From assembly GCF_004005865.1 (NCBI RefSeq), contig NZ_SACN01000001.1, positions 2,790,001 to 2,854,000 of the forward strand: 64,000 nt of DNA, read 5' to 3'. The notes beneath the pieces are model-generated. The model worked only from the letters and a program-made list of their open reading frames with translations, was not told the origin of the DNA and did not search any database. The translations under genes were made by a program, and so were the position numbers. Position 1 is the first letter of the stretch. Each line of letters begins with the position of its first letter. Of this stretch, positions 7,947-15,822 are shown piece by piece. Source of the DNA: Sphingomonas crocodyli (GTDB taxonomy: Bacteria > Pseudomonadota > Alphaproteobacteria > Sphingomonadales > Sphingomonadaceae).

Positions 7947-10322
7947 ATGGCCGGACCGTTGGACTCGCTGGTGGTCGTCGATGCATCGCGCGTCATGCCC
8001 GGTGCGATCACCAGCATGATGCTGGCCGATCATGGCGCCGAGGTGATCAAGGTCGAGCCGCATGGCGGCACCTTCTTCGCGCACGACGTGACCCGCAAGG
8101 CATGGGACCGCGGCAAGGCCAGCGTCGAGCTGTCCTATGAGGATGGCGACGACCGCGTGAAGCTGAAGGCCCTGATCGCCAAGGCGGACATCTTCATCCA
8201 TTCGATGACGACCGAGCAGGCGCGCGCGCTGGGCCTCGATCGCGAGGCGCTGGAGGGTGACAATCCCGGCCTGATCGTCTGCGCGCTCGAAGCCTATGGC
8301 GACGACACGCCTTATGCCGATCGCCCCTATGGCGAGTCGCTGGCCGCCGCGAAGCTGGGCCTGATGGTGGACAAGGCGAGCAGCTTCCGCCCCGGCCCGA
8401 TGTATCCGGGGCATCCCGCGCTCCATTACGGTCAGGCGTTCCTGGCGAATATCGGCCTGCTCGCCGCGATCCGCGCGCGCCGCGAAACCGGCGCGGGACA
8501 GACGGTGCGCGCGTCGCTGCTCGACGCGATGTCGGCGCAGTCGCCGATGAACAATTGGTGGCAGGAAGCGGGTCTGTCCTACATCAAGACGGCCGATGCC
8601 GGCGCGATGGACCGTTTCGGCCATACCCGCCTGATCACCGGCATGTTCGAATGCGCCGACGGCCTGTTCATGCAGATCCACACCGGCGGCCCCGGCGGCT
8701 TCAAGTCGGCGATGGACGTGCTGGGCTTTGCCGATCGCATCCAGCAGGTGAAGGGGCCGGAAATGGCCACCCCGCTGAACGACGAGGAATATCAGATCGC
8801 GCGCGTCGAGGTGTTCGAACGCACCAAGACCAAGAATCGCGACGAATGGATCAAGGCGTTCCACGCCGCCGACGTCGCCGCTTTGCCCGTGCTCGAACCC
8901 GCCGAGATCCTGCTCGACGATCAGGTCGAGTTTGTCGGGCAGCGGATCGAGCTGGCCGATCCCGATTTCGGCACGATCAAGCAGGCCGGCCCCGCCGTCC
9001 GCTTCGGCAGCGCGCAGCCGTCGACTCCCACGCCCGCCCCGGCGATCGGCGCGGATAACGACAAGCTGGCGAGCCTGCCCGCCCGCCCCGCGCAGCCGAT
9101 CAGCCCCAAGGGCGCGCCGATCAAACATGCGCTGGAAGGGCTGCGCGTCCTCGACTTCTCGTCCTTCTTCGCTTGCGGTTATGCGGGCCGGCTGATGTCG
9201 GACCTTGGCGCCGACGTGATCAAGATCGAGACGCCCGAAGGCGATCAGATGCGCCCCCTGCCCGACGTGTTCGACGCGGCGCAGCGCGGCAAGCGCGGCA
9301 TCGTGCTCAACCTCAAGTCGCCCGAAGGCCTCGCCGCCGCGCACAAGCTGGTCGAGACCGCCGACGTGATCATGCACAATTTGCGCCCCGGCAAGGCCGA
9401 CAAGTTGGGCATCGGTTATGAGACGCTGACCGCGATCAAGCCCGACCTGATCTACACCTATCTGCCCGGCTATGGATCGCGCGGGCCGAAGTCGCTGCTC
9501 AAGAGCTTCGCGCCGCTCGTCTCGGGCTGGACCGGGCTGCTCTACGAAGGTGGCGGTGCGGGCAACCCGCCGACCCGTTCGGTGTTCGGCAACGAGGATT
9601 ACAACAACGGCTTCCTGGGCGCCGCCGCGGTGCTGATGGCGGTCGAGAACCGCTATCGCACCGGCAAGGGTGACTATGTCGAATGCCCGCAGCTCCATTC
9701 GAGCCTGTGGACGACGTCCGAACATTTCCTCGATGCCGAGGATCGCGTGGTTTACGGCATGCGCCTCGATCAGGCGCAGACCGGGTTCAGCGCGCTCGAC
9801 CGCATCTATCAGACGACCGACGGATGGGTGTGCATCTGCGCACGCGACGATGCGAGCTTCGCCGCCCTCGCCCGCGCGATCGGCCGCCCCGAACTGCCGA
9901 CCGAGCAGGGTTATGGCAACGCCGTGGACCGCACGATCAACGACGCCGATCTGGGCGAGATCATCGCGCCTTTCTTCATCGGCAAGACCAGCGAAGAAGC
10001 CTTCGCGATCCTCGACGCCGCCGGTGCGCCCGCCGAGATCGTCTATAACAAGAACTGGGCCAAGGAAGTTCTGCACGAGCCCTGGGCGCAGGAAACCAAC
10101 CGCGTGTTCGAGGACAAGAACTCGATCTACCAGCACATCCGCGAATTTGGCCTACTCAACCGGCTGAGCGGCACGCCCGGCGTCAAGAAGGGCTCCGCGC
10201 CCCGGCTTGGCGAACATACGCGCGATATCCTGGCCGAGGCCGGTTTCAGCGCGGAGGCGATCGACGATCTGATCGCCCGCCGCATCGCGATCGAACATAT
10301 CCCCGCGGCCACCGCCGCCTGA
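7947..10322 (+). CDS. Double-domain CaiB/BaiF family III CoA-transferase (791 aa)
   Basis: Two complete CaiB/BaiF-type domains are fused: residues about 1-375 (beginning PLDSLVVVDASRVMPG) and about 394-785 (LEGLRVLDFSSFFACGYAGR). Family III CoA-transferases move CoA between carboxylic acids through an aspartyl-CoA intermediate. The N-terminal domain keeps the expected Asp in ASLLDAM (D193); the aligned position in the C-terminal domain is His (QLHSS, H584), so only one half may be catalytic. A GAGAGGA ribosome site precedes the ATG. It is the first gene of a rightward operon with an LLM oxidoreductase, a SnoaL-like protein and an MDR enzyme, and probably activates the pathway's acid substrate. 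Confidence 0.93.
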   Translation: MAGPLDSLVVVDASRVMPGAITSMMLADHGAEVIKVEPHGGTFFAHDVTRKAWDRGKASVELSYEDGDDRVKLKALIAKADIFIHSMTTEQARALGLDREALEGDNPGLIVCALEAYGDDTPYADRPYGESLAAAKLGLMVDKASSFRPGPMYPGHPALHYGQAFLANIGLLAAIRARRETGAGQTVRASLLDAMSAQSPMNNWWQEAGLSYIKTADAGAMDRFGHTRLITGMFECADGLFMQIHTGGPGGFKSAMDVLGFADRIQQVKGPEMATPLNDEEYQIARVEVFERTKTKNRDEWIKAFHAADVAALPVLEPAEILLDDQVEFVGQRIELADPDFGTIKQAGPAVRFGSAQPSTPTPAPAIGADNDKLASLPARPAQPISPKGAPIKHALEGLRVLDFSSFFACGYAGRLMSDLGADVIKIETPEGDQMRPLPDVFDAAQRGKRGIVLNLKSPEGLAAAHKLVETADVIMHNLRPGKADKLGIGYETLTAIKPDLIYTYLPGYGSRGPKSLLKSFAPLVSGWTGLLYEGGGAGNPPTRSVFGNEDYNNGFLGAAAVLMAVENRYRTGKGDYVECPQLHSSLWTTSEHFLDAEDRVVYGMRLDQAQTGFSALDRIYQTTDGWVCICARDDASFAALARAIGRPELPTEQGYGNAVDRTINDADLGEIIAPFFIGKTSEEAFAILDAAGAPAEIVYNKNWAKEVLHEPWAQETNRVFEDKNSIYQHIREFGLLNRLSGTPGVKKGSAPRLGEHTRDILAEAGFSAEAIDDLIARRIAIEHIPAATAA

Positions 10323-10350
10323 TCCCCCTTTCATTTTCAGGACTGCCCCG

Positions 10351-11367
10351 ATGGAACTCAATCTCCGTTACGACATGAACCGCCCCGATTTCGGCGCGCC
10401 GCACGAAGCGCTCTATCGCACCGCGATCGAGCAGTCGGCCTGGGCCGACAAGCTGGGCTTCAAGCAGGTCTATCTGGCCGAGCATCATGATGCGGATGGC
10501 GGCTATTGCCCGTCGTCGATGATCATGGCCGCCGCGATCTTCGGCACGACCACCAACATCCTGGCGCACCTGTCCGCGCTGGTCGTCACGATGCACGAGC
10601 CGCTGCGTCTGGCCGAAGACCTTGCCGTGCTCGACATCATGTCGAAGGGCCGCCTCGTCTTCACTGCGGGCATGGGCTATCGCCCGCACGAATTCGAAAT
10701 GTTCGGCAAGGACATGTCGAAGCGCCTCGCCATCCAGACCGAGGCGCTCGATACCTGCGCGAAGGCATGGACCGGCGAGCATTTCGAGTTTCAGGGCCGC
10801 AATGTGCGCGTGACGCCCAAGCCCTACACGCCGGGCGGGCCGAAGATCTACATGGGCGGTTCGACCGAAAAGTCGGCTCTGCGCGCTGCGCGCAAGGGCT
10901 ATCAATATTTCCCCGGCACGCCCGACCTGTTCCGCATCTATAAGGAAGAGCGCGAAAAGTGCGGCTATCCGGCGCCGGAAGAACTGACCACGCCGGGGCC
11001 GAGCTTCCTCTACGTTACGGACAATCCCGACCGTGACTGGCCGCTGCTGGCGCCGCACATCGCCTATGCGTTCAACACCTATGCCGAATGGGCGAAGGAG
11101 CGCGGCGAGGGCCAGACCCGCTACAGCGCGGCCGAGACGGTCGAGGAGCTGAAGAAGATGCCGAACATCAAGGTGGTGACGCCCGACGAATGCGTCGAGA
11201 TCGCCAAGAACCTTGGCAATACCGGCCAGCTGACCTTCCACGCGCTGTTGGGCGGGATCGACCCCGAATTGTCGTGGGCAAGCCTGCGCCTGTTCGAAAA
11301 GGAAGTGCTGCCCAAGCTGATCGAACTGGGCCTGGCCGACGAAGCCCGCGCCGCTCTGGCGGCCTGA
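10351..11367 (+). CDS. LLM-class (luciferase-like) flavin- or F420-dependent oxidoreductase (338 aa)
   Basis: TIM-barrel protein of the bacterial luciferase superfamily; members use FMNH2 with O2, or F420/F420H2 for hydride transfer. Recognisable stretches are KQVYLAEHHDADGG, AHLSALVVTMHEPLRLAEDLAVLDIMSKGRL, GMGYRPHEFEMFG, and the phosphate-binding GGPKIYMGGST. The cofactor cannot be chosen by motif alone. The gene starts 228 bp plus one gene away from an F420 synthesis operon, which makes F420 dependence a reasonable inference. It lies 28 bases after the CoA-transferase gene in the same operon. An FMN-dependent monooxygenase is the alternative. Confidence 0.9.
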   Translation: MELNLRYDMNRPDFGAPHEALYRTAIEQSAWADKLGFKQVYLAEHHDADGGYCPSSMIMAAAIFGTTTNILAHLSALVVTMHEPLRLAEDLAVLDIMSKGRLVFTAGMGYRPHEFEMFGKDMSKRLAIQTEALDTCAKAWTGEHFEFQGRNVRVTPKPYTPGGPKIYMGGSTEKSALRAARKGYQYFPGTPDLFRIYKEEREKCGYPAPEELTTPGPSFLYVTDNPDRDWPLLAPHIAYAFNTYAEWAKERGEGQTRYSAAETVEELKKMPNIKVVTPDECVEIAKNLGNTGQLTFHALLGGIDPELSWASLRLFEKEVLPKLIELGLADEARAALAA

Positions 11368-11383
11368 AAAGGGAGATAAGAGG

Positions 11384-12022
11384 ATGACCGAGGACAATCC
11401 GAACCTGCGCCGCCGTTCGCTGTGGACGATGCTGGCGGTGCCCGTCGGCCTCGCCGCGATCGCTTCGGGCGCGAAGGCAGCCAAGCCTTCGGGCGGCGAC
11501 GTCGCGTCGCGGCTCGACGTGCTGGAATCGAAGGATGCGATCCAGAAGGTTCTGTTCGATTATGCCCGCGCCAATGATCGCGTGGACGAGGCGCTGCTGC
11601 GCGGCTGCTTCTGGCCGGAATCGAAGCATCATCATGGCGGGTTCAACGGCCTGTCGACCGACTTCGTCGGCTTCGCGCTGAAGATCCTGAACAGCGTCAA
11701 ATATACCGCGCACCACATTTCGAACGTCGCGATCGAGGTGAAGGGCGATCAGGCGCTGAGCGAATGCTATTATTTCGCGCACCATCGCCGCGACGCCAAG
11801 ACCGGCGGTGGCGAGGAAGATGCCTTCATGGAAGGCCGGTATATCGACCGGCTGGAGCGCCGCAACGGCGTGTGGAAGATCATCCAGCGCCGCGGCCTTT
11901 CGGATTATTCGCAGGTCATCCCCGCGACGACGCCGTTCGCCTCCTGGCCCGCCGGCCAGCATAGCGAGCGTTTCCCGAGCGACGACTTTTATACGATGCA
12001 GAAGGCGTTCCGGGGCAACTGA
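11384..12022 (+). CDS. SnoaL/NTF2-like protein with Tat-like leader (212 aa)
   Basis: The C-terminal part (about residues 45-170) resembles the SnoaL-like NTF2 fold: LESKDAIQKVLFDYARANDRVDEALL, then HHISNVAIEV and GRYIDRLERRNGVWKIIQRR. This cone-shaped fold serves as a small-molecule isomerase, hydratase or binding protein. The N-terminus has a twin-arginine stretch RRRSLW followed by a hydrophobic segment ending AKA (about 9-33), suggesting Tat export or anchoring, which is unusual for this fold. It lies 16 bases after the LLM gene and before an MDR gene. The reaction is unknown. Confidence 0.8.
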   Translation: MTEDNPNLRRRSLWTMLAVPVGLAAIASGAKAAKPSGGDVASRLDVLESKDAIQKVLFDYARANDRVDEALLRGCFWPESKHHHGGFNGLSTDFVGFALKILNSVKYTAHHISNVAIEVKGDQALSECYYFAHHRRDAKTGGGEEDAFMEGRYIDRLERRNGVWKIIQRRGLSDYSQVIPATTPFASWPAGQHSERFPSDDFYTMQKAFRGN

Positions 12023-12027
12023 TCCCC

Positions 12028-13002
12028 ATGCGCGCATTGATGTGCGAGGCGCATGGCGAGCCGGAAACGCTCGTCATGCGCGACGTGCCCGCACCCGAAC
12101 CGGGGCCGGGCGAAGTGCGGATCGCCGTGCGCGCGGCGGGGGTGAACTTCCCCGACGCGCTGGTCATCCGCAACATGTACCAGCGCCAGCCGCCCCTTCC
12201 CTTCGCGCCGGGCGGTGAGGCCGCTGGCCTGATCGACGCGATCGGGCCGGGCGTGACCGGCTGGAACATCGGCGACCGGGTCGCCGCCTATGCGCTGTCG
12301 GGCGCGTTCGCCGAAGCGATGGTCGTGCCCGCGAGCCGGGTGGTGCCGCTTTCCCCCAGCATGGATTTCGAAACCGGGGCCGTCTTCACGATGGTCTATG
12401 GCACCGCCTTCCACGCGCTCCACGATCGCGGGCGATTGCAGGCGGGCGAGACCGTGCTGGTGCTGGGCGCGGCGGGCGGCGTCGGGCTGGCGGCGGTCGA
12501 AGTCGCCAAGGCGATGGGCGCGACGGTGATCGCGGCGGCATCGAACGCCGCAAAACTCGATCTGGCGCGCGCGCATGGCGCCGACGACGTGATCGATTAT
12601 GCCGCCGAGGATCTGAAACAGGCGATCCGCGATCGCACCGGCGGGCGCGGGGTCGATGTGATCTTCGATCCGGTCGGCGGTTCGCTCAGCGAGGCGGCGT
12701 TTCGCAGCATCGCGCTGCACGGGCGCCATCTGGTGATCGGCTTTGCGGCAGGCACGATCCCCAGCATCGCGCTCAACCTGCCGCTGCTGCGTCAGGCCGA
12801 TATCGTCGGCGTGGCGTGGGGCGCGTTCGCGAGCGCCGATCCGGTGGGCTATCGCGCCAATGCCGATCGACTGGCGGCGATGTATGAGGACGGCGCGTTC
12901 AAGCCACATATCGGGCTGCGAGTGCCGCTGGAACGTGGTGGCGAGGCGCTGCGGGCGATGCTGGACCGGAAGGTCGAGGGGAAGGTTGTCGTCCTTCCTT
13001 AA
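12028..13002 (+). CDS. Quinone-oxidoreductase-type MDR dehydrogenase (324 aa)
   Basis: Zinc-free medium-chain reductase of the NADPH:quinone oxidoreductase group, which reduces quinones, enones or enoyl-CoA-like substrates. It has the family GVNFPD motif (39-44), GDRV, and the nucleotide-binding LVLGAAGGVGLAAVEVAKAMGA. No catalytic or structural zinc cysteines are present. It starts five bases after the SnoaL-like gene and is the last gene of the rightward operon; a long inverted repeat follows that may terminate transcription from both sides. Confidence 0.9.
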   Translation: MRALMCEAHGEPETLVMRDVPAPEPGPGEVRIAVRAAGVNFPDALVIRNMYQRQPPLPFAPGGEAAGLIDAIGPGVTGWNIGDRVAAYALSGAFAEAMVVPASRVVPLSPSMDFETGAVFTMVYGTAFHALHDRGRLQAGETVLVLGAAGGVGLAAVEVAKAMGATVIAAASNAAKLDLARAHGADDVIDYAAEDLKQAIRDRTGGRGVDVIFDPVGGSLSEAAFRSIALHGRHLVIGFAAGTIPSIALNLPLLRQADIVGVAWGAFASADPVGYRANADRLAAMYEDGAFKPHIGLRVPLERGGEALRAMLDRKVEGKVVVLP

Positions 13003-13004
13003 AA

Positions 13005-13127
13005 ATCCTCCCCCGCCAGGGGGAGGTGGCGCCGAAGGCGACGGAGGGGGACGACACGAAACGCAGCTTGGTCGCCGTCCTCCCCCTCCGTCAGCTACGC
13101 TGACACCTCCCCCTGGCGGGGGAGGAT
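13005..13127. repeat. Long inverted repeat between convergent genes (24-bp perfect outer arms)
   Basis: The outer arms 13005-13028 and 13104-13127 are exact reverse complements over 24 bases. Each arm contains its own smaller palindrome (CCTCCCCC-GCCA-GGGGGAGG), and an inner pair (around 13044 and 13080) based on GACGGAGGGGG extends the hairpin. It fills the whole gap between the convergent MDR and DUF35-like genes. A related element occurs at 45916-46045, also between convergent genes. A dispersed palindromic repeat acting as a bidirectional terminator is the likely reading. Confidence 0.8.
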
Positions 13128-13130
13128 GAA

Positions 13131-13544
13131 TTAAAGAGGCGCAAACCCCGCGATCACATGATCGCCAGCTTGCACCGGCTGCAGCCGCACGCGCATGTCG
13201 CAGACCGCCGCGACGCCCTCGTCCGCCACGAACAGCCCCGGCACGCGGCAGCCTGGCGCGTCGTCCGGCTCGACCAGGACGACGGTGAACGGCACCTCGG
13301 CCTTGTGATCGCCGGGCAGCAGGCTGCGGACGACGGTGGTGTGGGTATAGACGGTGCCCTCGGCGCTCGCCTTCTTCCATTCCAGCGTCGCGTGCGGACG
13401 GCCCGAGACCATTTCGGGCGGATACCAGACCCATTCGCCGGTTTCGGTATCGGCAGTCAAACGCAGTTCGCCTTCGGCCAGCCCTTCGTAAAAGGGCTTG
13501 AGCAGGTCGCTTTCGAACTTGGGGGCGTGGACGGGAATGCCCAT
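13131..13544 (-). CDS. DUF35-like OB-fold protein, zinc ribbon lost (137 aa)
   Basis: Size and position (two bases after a thiolase-fold gene) fit the DUF35 OB-fold partners of SCP2-type thiolases and retro-aldolases, such as the DUF35 part of ChsH2 that pairs with Ltp2 in steroid side-chain degradation. The C-terminal OB-like part runs from EGTVYTHTTVVR to DMRVRLQPV. Normal members have four zinc-ribbon cysteines near residues 25-50; here that stretch reads LRLTADTETGEWVWYPPEMV with none. It is the last gene of the leftward PQQ-dehydrogenase operon and probably binds and stabilises the neighbouring thiolase-like enzyme. Confidence 0.75.
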   Translation of the reverse strand: MGIPVHAPKFESDLLKPFYEGLAEGELRLTADTETGEWVWYPPEMVSGRPHATLEWKKASAEGTVYTHTTVVRSLLPGDHKAEVPFTVVLVEPDDAPGCRVPGLFVADEGVAAVCDMRVRLQPVQAGDHVIAGFAPL

Positions 13545-13546
13545 GA

Positions 13547-14698
13547 TCAGCCTCTCCGCAAAATGGTGGTGGCGTGCGAATTGCCGCCAAGGCCGGTGAC
13601 GGCGCAGAGCGTGGCATCGGGCACCTGCGCGGCGTCGCGCTGGTGGCGAAGCTGGCGAACGCCTTCGATCAGCAGGGTGATGCCGGGAAGGTATCCGCCC
13701 GACATATGCCCGCCCGATGTGTTGACCGGCATCTTACCGCCCGGCGCGGCATGGCCCGCATGGAAGAACTTACCGCCCTCCCCCTCGCCGCACAGGCCAA
13801 GCTGTTCGGCCTGGACGAGCGCGGAGATGCTGAAGCCGTCATAGATCTGCGCAAGGTCGAGATCCGCAGCGGTGACGCCCGCCATTTCGAACGCCGGCTT
13901 GGCGGATTCACGACCGGGGAAGTCGAAGATCGACGGCGCCTGCGTGAACATCATCGAATGCGGCCAACGCGTGGTGCCCAGACCAAGGCCGTCGACCAGC
14001 ACGCGCGGCTGCGCCATGTCGCGCGCCTCGTCCGCGCGGCTGACGACATAGGCCGCGCCCGCATCGGTCATCAGGCAGCAATCGGCGACGCGGAACGGCG
14101 TCGAGATCATCGGGCTCTTGCGATAGCCCTCCAGATCCATCGGATCGCGCTTCTGCGCGGCCGGGGTCAGTTCGGCCCATTTGCGGAAGGTGATCGAGAC
14201 CGAGGCCAGTTCCTCCTCGCTCAGCCCATATTCGTGGGCATAGCGGTTCGCCATCGCGGCGAAGTAGCTGGGCTGGCCGAAATAGCCGACCGGCATTTCG
14301 AGATCGGCCTTGAGCGGCTCGCGCGAGTGGAAGCCATAGGGGCCGCCGGGGCGGGTCGCCTGAAAACCGTAGGGGACGAGGACGTGGCGCGCGAGGCCCG
14401 CCTCGATCGCGAGCAATGCCAGCGTCAGCGCCGATCCCGTCGGGCCGGTGCCGCCGACCGTGTCGGTGATCGCGCTGAACGGGCGCTTGTCGATGCCCAG
14501 CGCGAAGCCGAGTTCGTCGGCCGAGTGGCTGTTGCGGTTGACGACGAAGCCGTCGATGTCTTGCGGCTTCAGCCCCGCATCGGCGATCGCCATCATGCTG
14601 GCGTCGACCGTCATTTCGAGCAGCGACTGCTGGCTCGCGCGAACCATAGGCGTTTCGCCGACGCCCGTGATCGCGATGGTTCCGGCCTTCATCGTCAT
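13547..14698 (-). CDS. Thiolase-fold protein (SCP2/Ltp2-like), possible acyl-CoA retro-aldolase (383 aa)
   Basis: Thiolase superfamily, lipid-transfer (SCP2-type) branch: ITGVGETPMVR at the start, ALLAIEAGLARHVLV, DCCLMTDAGAAYVV, the IYDGFSISALVQAEQLGLC motif and NTSGGHMSGGYLPG near the end. The nucleophilic cysteine of true thiolases is absent; the region around residue 85 reads TVGGTGPTG. This resembles Ltp2-type aldolases, which cleave beta-hydroxyacyl-CoA side chains without that cysteine. It overlaps the crotonase gene by four bases and is followed by the DUF35-like partner. Aldolase function is inferred; a non-catalytic thiolase homologue remains possible. Confidence 0.85.
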   Translation of the reverse strand: MTMKAGTIAITGVGETPMVRASQQSLLEMTVDASMMAIADAGLKPQDIDGFVVNRNSHSADELGFALGIDKRPFSAITDTVGGTGPTGSALTLALLAIEAGLARHVLVPYGFQATRPGGPYGFHSREPLKADLEMPVGYFGQPSYFAAMANRYAHEYGLSEEELASVSITFRKWAELTPAAQKRDPMDLEGYRKSPMISTPFRVADCCLMTDAGAAYVVSRADEARDMAQPRVLVDGLGLGTTRWPHSMMFTQAPSIFDFPGRESAKPAFEMAGVTAADLDLAQIYDGFSISALVQAEQLGLCGEGEGGKFFHAGHAAPGGKMPVNTSGGHMSGGYLPGITLLIEGVRQLRHQRDAAQVPDATLCAVTGLGGNSHATTILRRG

Positions 14699-15822
14699 GC
14701 CTGGGTGAATCCCTTTCCTTCGGCGGCGAGCCGTTCGATCAGCGGCGACGGCTCGATCCCGTCGGCGCGCATCCGCTTGATGATGGTCGGCAGCCCCTGC
14801 TTGTCCGCCAAATAGAGCGGGCCGCCGAGATAGGAGGGCCAGCCTAGCGCCTTCACCGCCAGCGCATCGACTTCGAGCGCGCGGGGGGCGAGCCCTTCGT
14901 CGAGCAGCTTAGCGCCTTCGTTGATCAGCGCGAGTTCGGTGTCCTTCGCGGCAGTCAGGCGATCGACGGCGTCCGCCGGCAGTGGTTCGGCCTTGGCGGC
15001 CTGCCGTTCGGCGAAGAATACGTAGCGGAGCGCCGCCGATTGCGGACCGGCCATCAGTTCGCGAAACAGATCGCGCTCGCGGTCCATACCCTCGGCGAAG
15101 GGGAGCGCGCTTGCCTCGACCGTCTTGATGATCGCTTCGGGGGCGTCGAGATTGCGGAACCTGTCGGCATTGGCCTCACGGAACGCGGCGATCTGCGCGG
15201 GATCTACTGTGACCGAACGATCGCGGATGCGCTCCAGCGGGGCGCCGATCTTCGACTTCGCGAAGGCGATCGCGGTGGCGCGCAGATCGCCGTCGACGAC
15301 CTGATCGACCAGCCCCATCGACGCCGCCTGTTCGGCCGTCACCGGATCACCGACCGTCATCAGTTCGAGCGCCTTGGCGACGCCGACGACGCGCGGCAGG
15401 CGCTGGGTGCCGCCCGCGCCGGGAAGGAGGCCCAGCTTGACCTCGGGCAGGCCCATCTTCGCCGATGCGGCCGCCACGCGATAGTGCGCCGACAGGCCAA
15501 GTTCGAAGCCGCCGCCCAGCGCGGTGCCATGCATCGCGGCGATGACGGGCTTGGGCGTATCCTCGATGATCTCTTCCAACTGGCGGATCGTGGGTTCGGC
15601 AAGCGGCTTGCCGAACTCGGTAATGTCCGCGCCCGCGAAGAAGGTCTTGCCCGCGCAGATCAGGACGACGGCCTTGACCGCATCGTCCGCCGACAATTCG
15701 GCAAGCGCGCCCGATATCCCCTGCCGCACCGCCGCCGACAGGACGTTGACCGGCGGATAATCGATCGTGACGATCGCGACATCACCGTCGCGATCGATTG
15801 TCGTAACATCAGTGGCCTGCAT
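14695..15822 (-). CDS. Enoyl-CoA hydratase with residual hydroxyacyl-CoA dehydrogenase tail (375 aa)
   Basis: Residues 1-190 form a crotonase domain with both catalytic glutamates in place (GGGFE, E107; LPEVKLG, E127), so hydration of an enoyl-CoA is likely. After the usual linker ([14 protein letters not shown]) of FadJ-type bifunctional enzymes, the NAD-binding domain is missing. Instead the last 70-80 residues resemble the C-terminal end of the dehydrogenase part ([21 protein letters not shown] then [14 protein letters not shown]). It therefore looks like a FadJ/FadB homologue with an in-frame loss of about 300 residues. The start MQATDV overlaps the PQQ dehydrogenase end by 14 bases. It cannot oxidise the hydroxyacyl-CoA itself. 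Confidence 0.88.
   Translation of the reverse strand: MQATDVTTIDRDGDVAIVTIDYPPVNVLSAAVRQGISGALAELSADDAVKAVVLICAGKTFFAGADITEFGKPLAEPTIRQLEEIIEDTPKPVIAAMHGTALGGGFELGLSAHYRVAAASAKMGLPEVKLGLLPGAGGTQRLPRVVGVAKALELMTVGDPVTAEQAASMGLVDQVVDGDLRATAIAFAKSKIGAPLERIRDRSVTVDPAQIAAFREANADRFRNLDAPEAIIKTVEASALPFAEGMDRERDLFRELMAGPQSAALRYVFFAERQAAKAEPLPADAVDRLTAAKDTELALINEGAKLLDEGLAPRALEVDALAVKALGWPSYLGGPLYLADKQGLPTIIKRMRADGIEPSPLIERLAAEGKGFTQA

Noticed and set aside
7911..10136. Very long open frame (about 740 codons) on the minus strand opposite the CoA-transferase gene
   Set aside because: It is a GC-rich shadow frame: the plus strand has clear CaiB/BaiF domains, while the minus translation is Arg/Gly/Asp-rich with no family features.
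13005..13127. CRISPR-like repeat array
   Set aside because: Only one pair of inverted arms with no direct repeat-spacer periodicity; no cas genes anywhere in the window.
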